Below, piece after piece: positions 6,623-7,375 of a DNA stretch of 7,375 bases (within the stretch, counting starts at the first letter, position 1; each line of letters opens with the position of its first letter). The notes under the pieces are model-generated. The model saw only the letters and a program-made list of their open reading frames with translations. It was not told where the DNA came from and did no database searches. Origin of the DNA: an uncultured Burkholderiales bacterium (GTDB lineage: Bacteria > Pseudomonadota > Gammaproteobacteria > Burkholderiales > Burkholderiaceae_D); assembly GCA_903904635.1 (NCBI GenBank), contig CAIVDH010000175.1, forward strand, positions 1-7,375, read 5' to 3'. A program made the position numbers and the translations under genes.

Positions 6623-6640
6623 TTTGTACTGTGAATCATC

Positions 6641-7000
6641 ATGAATCTCGAAAATTATTTGCCGGTATTGATGTTTATTTTTGTCGGTATCGCCGTTGGG
6701 GTTGCGCCCCAAGTTCTGGGCAGGCTGATCGCCCCTTATCGTCCAGATTCTGAAAAAACTTCCGCTTATGAGTGTGGCTTCGAAGCTTTCGAAGACGCCC
6801 GTATGAAATTTGACGTACGCTATTACCTCGTCGCTATTCTATTTATTTTGTTTGATCTCGAAGTAGCGTTCCTGGTCCCCTGGGCAGTAGCCATGAGTGA
6901 TGTTGGCATGCTGGGTTTCTGGGCGATGATGATCTTCCTTGGTGTTTTGGTTGTAGGCCTGATTTTCGAATGGAAAAAAGGCGCTCTGGATTGGGAATAA
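6641..7000 (+). CDS. nuoA: NADH-quinone oxidoreductase subunit A
   Basis: NuoA is a small membrane subunit of respiratory complex I, located at the junction of the membrane arm and the peripheral arm near the quinone site. The 119-residue product has three predicted membrane helices (about 6-28, 62-82 and 90-110). Its conserved loop carries YECGFE (43-48), with the Cys known from the homologous mitochondrial ND3 loop. FDVRYY and FDLEVAFL follow in the second helix region, and the protein ends KKGALDWE. The MNLENYLP start matches betaproteobacterial orthologues as I recall them, but no Shine-Dalgarno is visible before the ATG (GTGAATCATC precedes it). It is the first gene of the nuo operon; nuoB starts 3 nt after its stop. 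Confidence 0.97.
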   Translation: MNLENYLPVLMFIFVGIAVGVAPQVLGRLIAPYRPDSEKTSAYECGFEAFEDARMKFDVRYYLVAILFILFDLEVAFLVPWAVAMSDVGMLGFWAMMIFLGVLVVGLIFEWKKGALDWE

Positions 7001-7003
7001 GTC

Positions 7004-7375
7004 ATGGCAATTGAAGGCTTGTTGAATGAAGGTTTTGTCACTACCACTGCTGACAAACTAATTAACTGGACACGCACCGGTTCCATGTGGCCTATGACAT
7101 TCGGGCTGGCCTGCTGCGCAGTTGAAATGATGCACGCGGGTGCTTCACGTTATGACCTTGACCGCTTCGGTGTCGTGTTTCGCCCATCACCGCGTCAGTC
7201 AGATGTGATGATCGTTGCGGGTACGCTGTGTAACAAAATGGCACCTGCATTACGCAAAGTTTATGACCAGATGGCTGAACCTCGATGGGTAATTTCTATG
7301 GGTTCCTGCGCTAATGGTGGTGGTTACTATCATTACTCCTACTCTGTAGTCAGAGGCTGCGACCGCATCGTGCCG
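7004..7375 (+). CDS. nuoB: NADH-quinone oxidoreductase subunit B, 5' part (3' end outside the window)
   Basis: NuoB is the peripheral-arm subunit of complex I that carries iron-sulfur cluster N2, the last carrier before quinone. The window holds the first 124 codons. The tandem cysteines C37-C38 in [13 protein letters not shown] and C102 in [10 protein letters not shown] are three of the four N2 ligands; the fourth, in the family's PGCPP motif, lies beyond the window end. C119 in RGCDRIVP is not a ligand position. Family motifs RYDLDRFG and [16 protein letters not shown] are intact. GGGA (6993-6996) inside the nuoA 3' end serves as a plausible Shine-Dalgarno, 7 nt before the ATG. The 3-nt gap indicates co-transcription and probable translational coupling with nuoA. 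Confidence 0.97.
   Translation, partial: MAIEGLLNEGFVTTTADKLINWTRTGSMWPMTFGLACCAVEMMHAGASRYDLDRFGVVFRPSPRQSDVMIVAGTLCNKMAPALRKVYDQMAEPRWVISMGSCANGGGYYHYSYSVVRGCDRIVP

Noticed and set aside
1..7375. A previously undescribed system (defence, mobile, CRISPR or biosynthetic cluster)
   Set aside because: Every gene is a well-known housekeeping gene in a plausible conserved order, with no unexplained coding region, direct-repeat array or mobile element.

Overview
The window is an ordinary, gene-dense housekeeping stretch of a bacterial chromosome. The likely host is a betaproteobacterium, probably in Burkholderiales. I infer this from the protein sequences (LeuA, PNPase, NuoA and NuoB read like betaproteobacterial orthologues) and from the gene order leuA - rpsO - pnp - quinone oxidoreductase - tpiA - secG - tRNA-Leu - nuoA - nuoB, which I recall as typical of that class. 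An Oxalobacteraceae-like source is possible but not provable here. All genes are on the + strand. I see no frameshifts, insertion sequences, phage genes or CRISPR.

Layout. 1-1130 is the 3' part of leuA (leucine biosynthesis), followed by a perfect 13-bp hairpin. 1131-1322 holds a strong sigma70-type promoter and a structured leader for rpsO (ribosomal protein S15). rpsO and pnp (polynucleotide phosphorylase) follow, separated by an intrinsic terminator, a short tandem repeat and a small hairpin; this is the classic rpsO-pnp arrangement known from E. coli. A very strong terminator closes pnp. Next is a zinc-independent quinone oxidoreductase of the MDR superfamily, whose start is best placed at the second ATG (4057). 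tpiA (triosephosphate isomerase) has its own promoter and is probably co-transcribed with secG (SecYEG translocase subunit). A complete tRNA-Leu(GAG) gene with its own promoter and terminator sits between secG and the start of the nuo operon (nuoA complete, nuoB cut by the window end), which encodes respiratory complex I.

How the genes relate. They serve separate core functions: amino-acid synthesis, translation and RNA decay, glycolysis, protein export, respiration. Most are delimited by their own promoters and terminators. The functionally linked pairs are rpsO-pnp (ribosome and RNA turnover; both autoregulated in E. coli) and nuoA-nuoB (one complex, genes 3 nt apart).

I found no new biological system. 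The parts worth a second look are non-coding: a terminator-like hairpin at the predicted 5' end of the rpsO transcript, the repeat and hairpin in the pnp leader, and a 12-bp inverted repeat just upstream of a nuoA start that lacks a Shine-Dalgarno sequence. No intergenic stretch without any gene exceeds about 220 bases.
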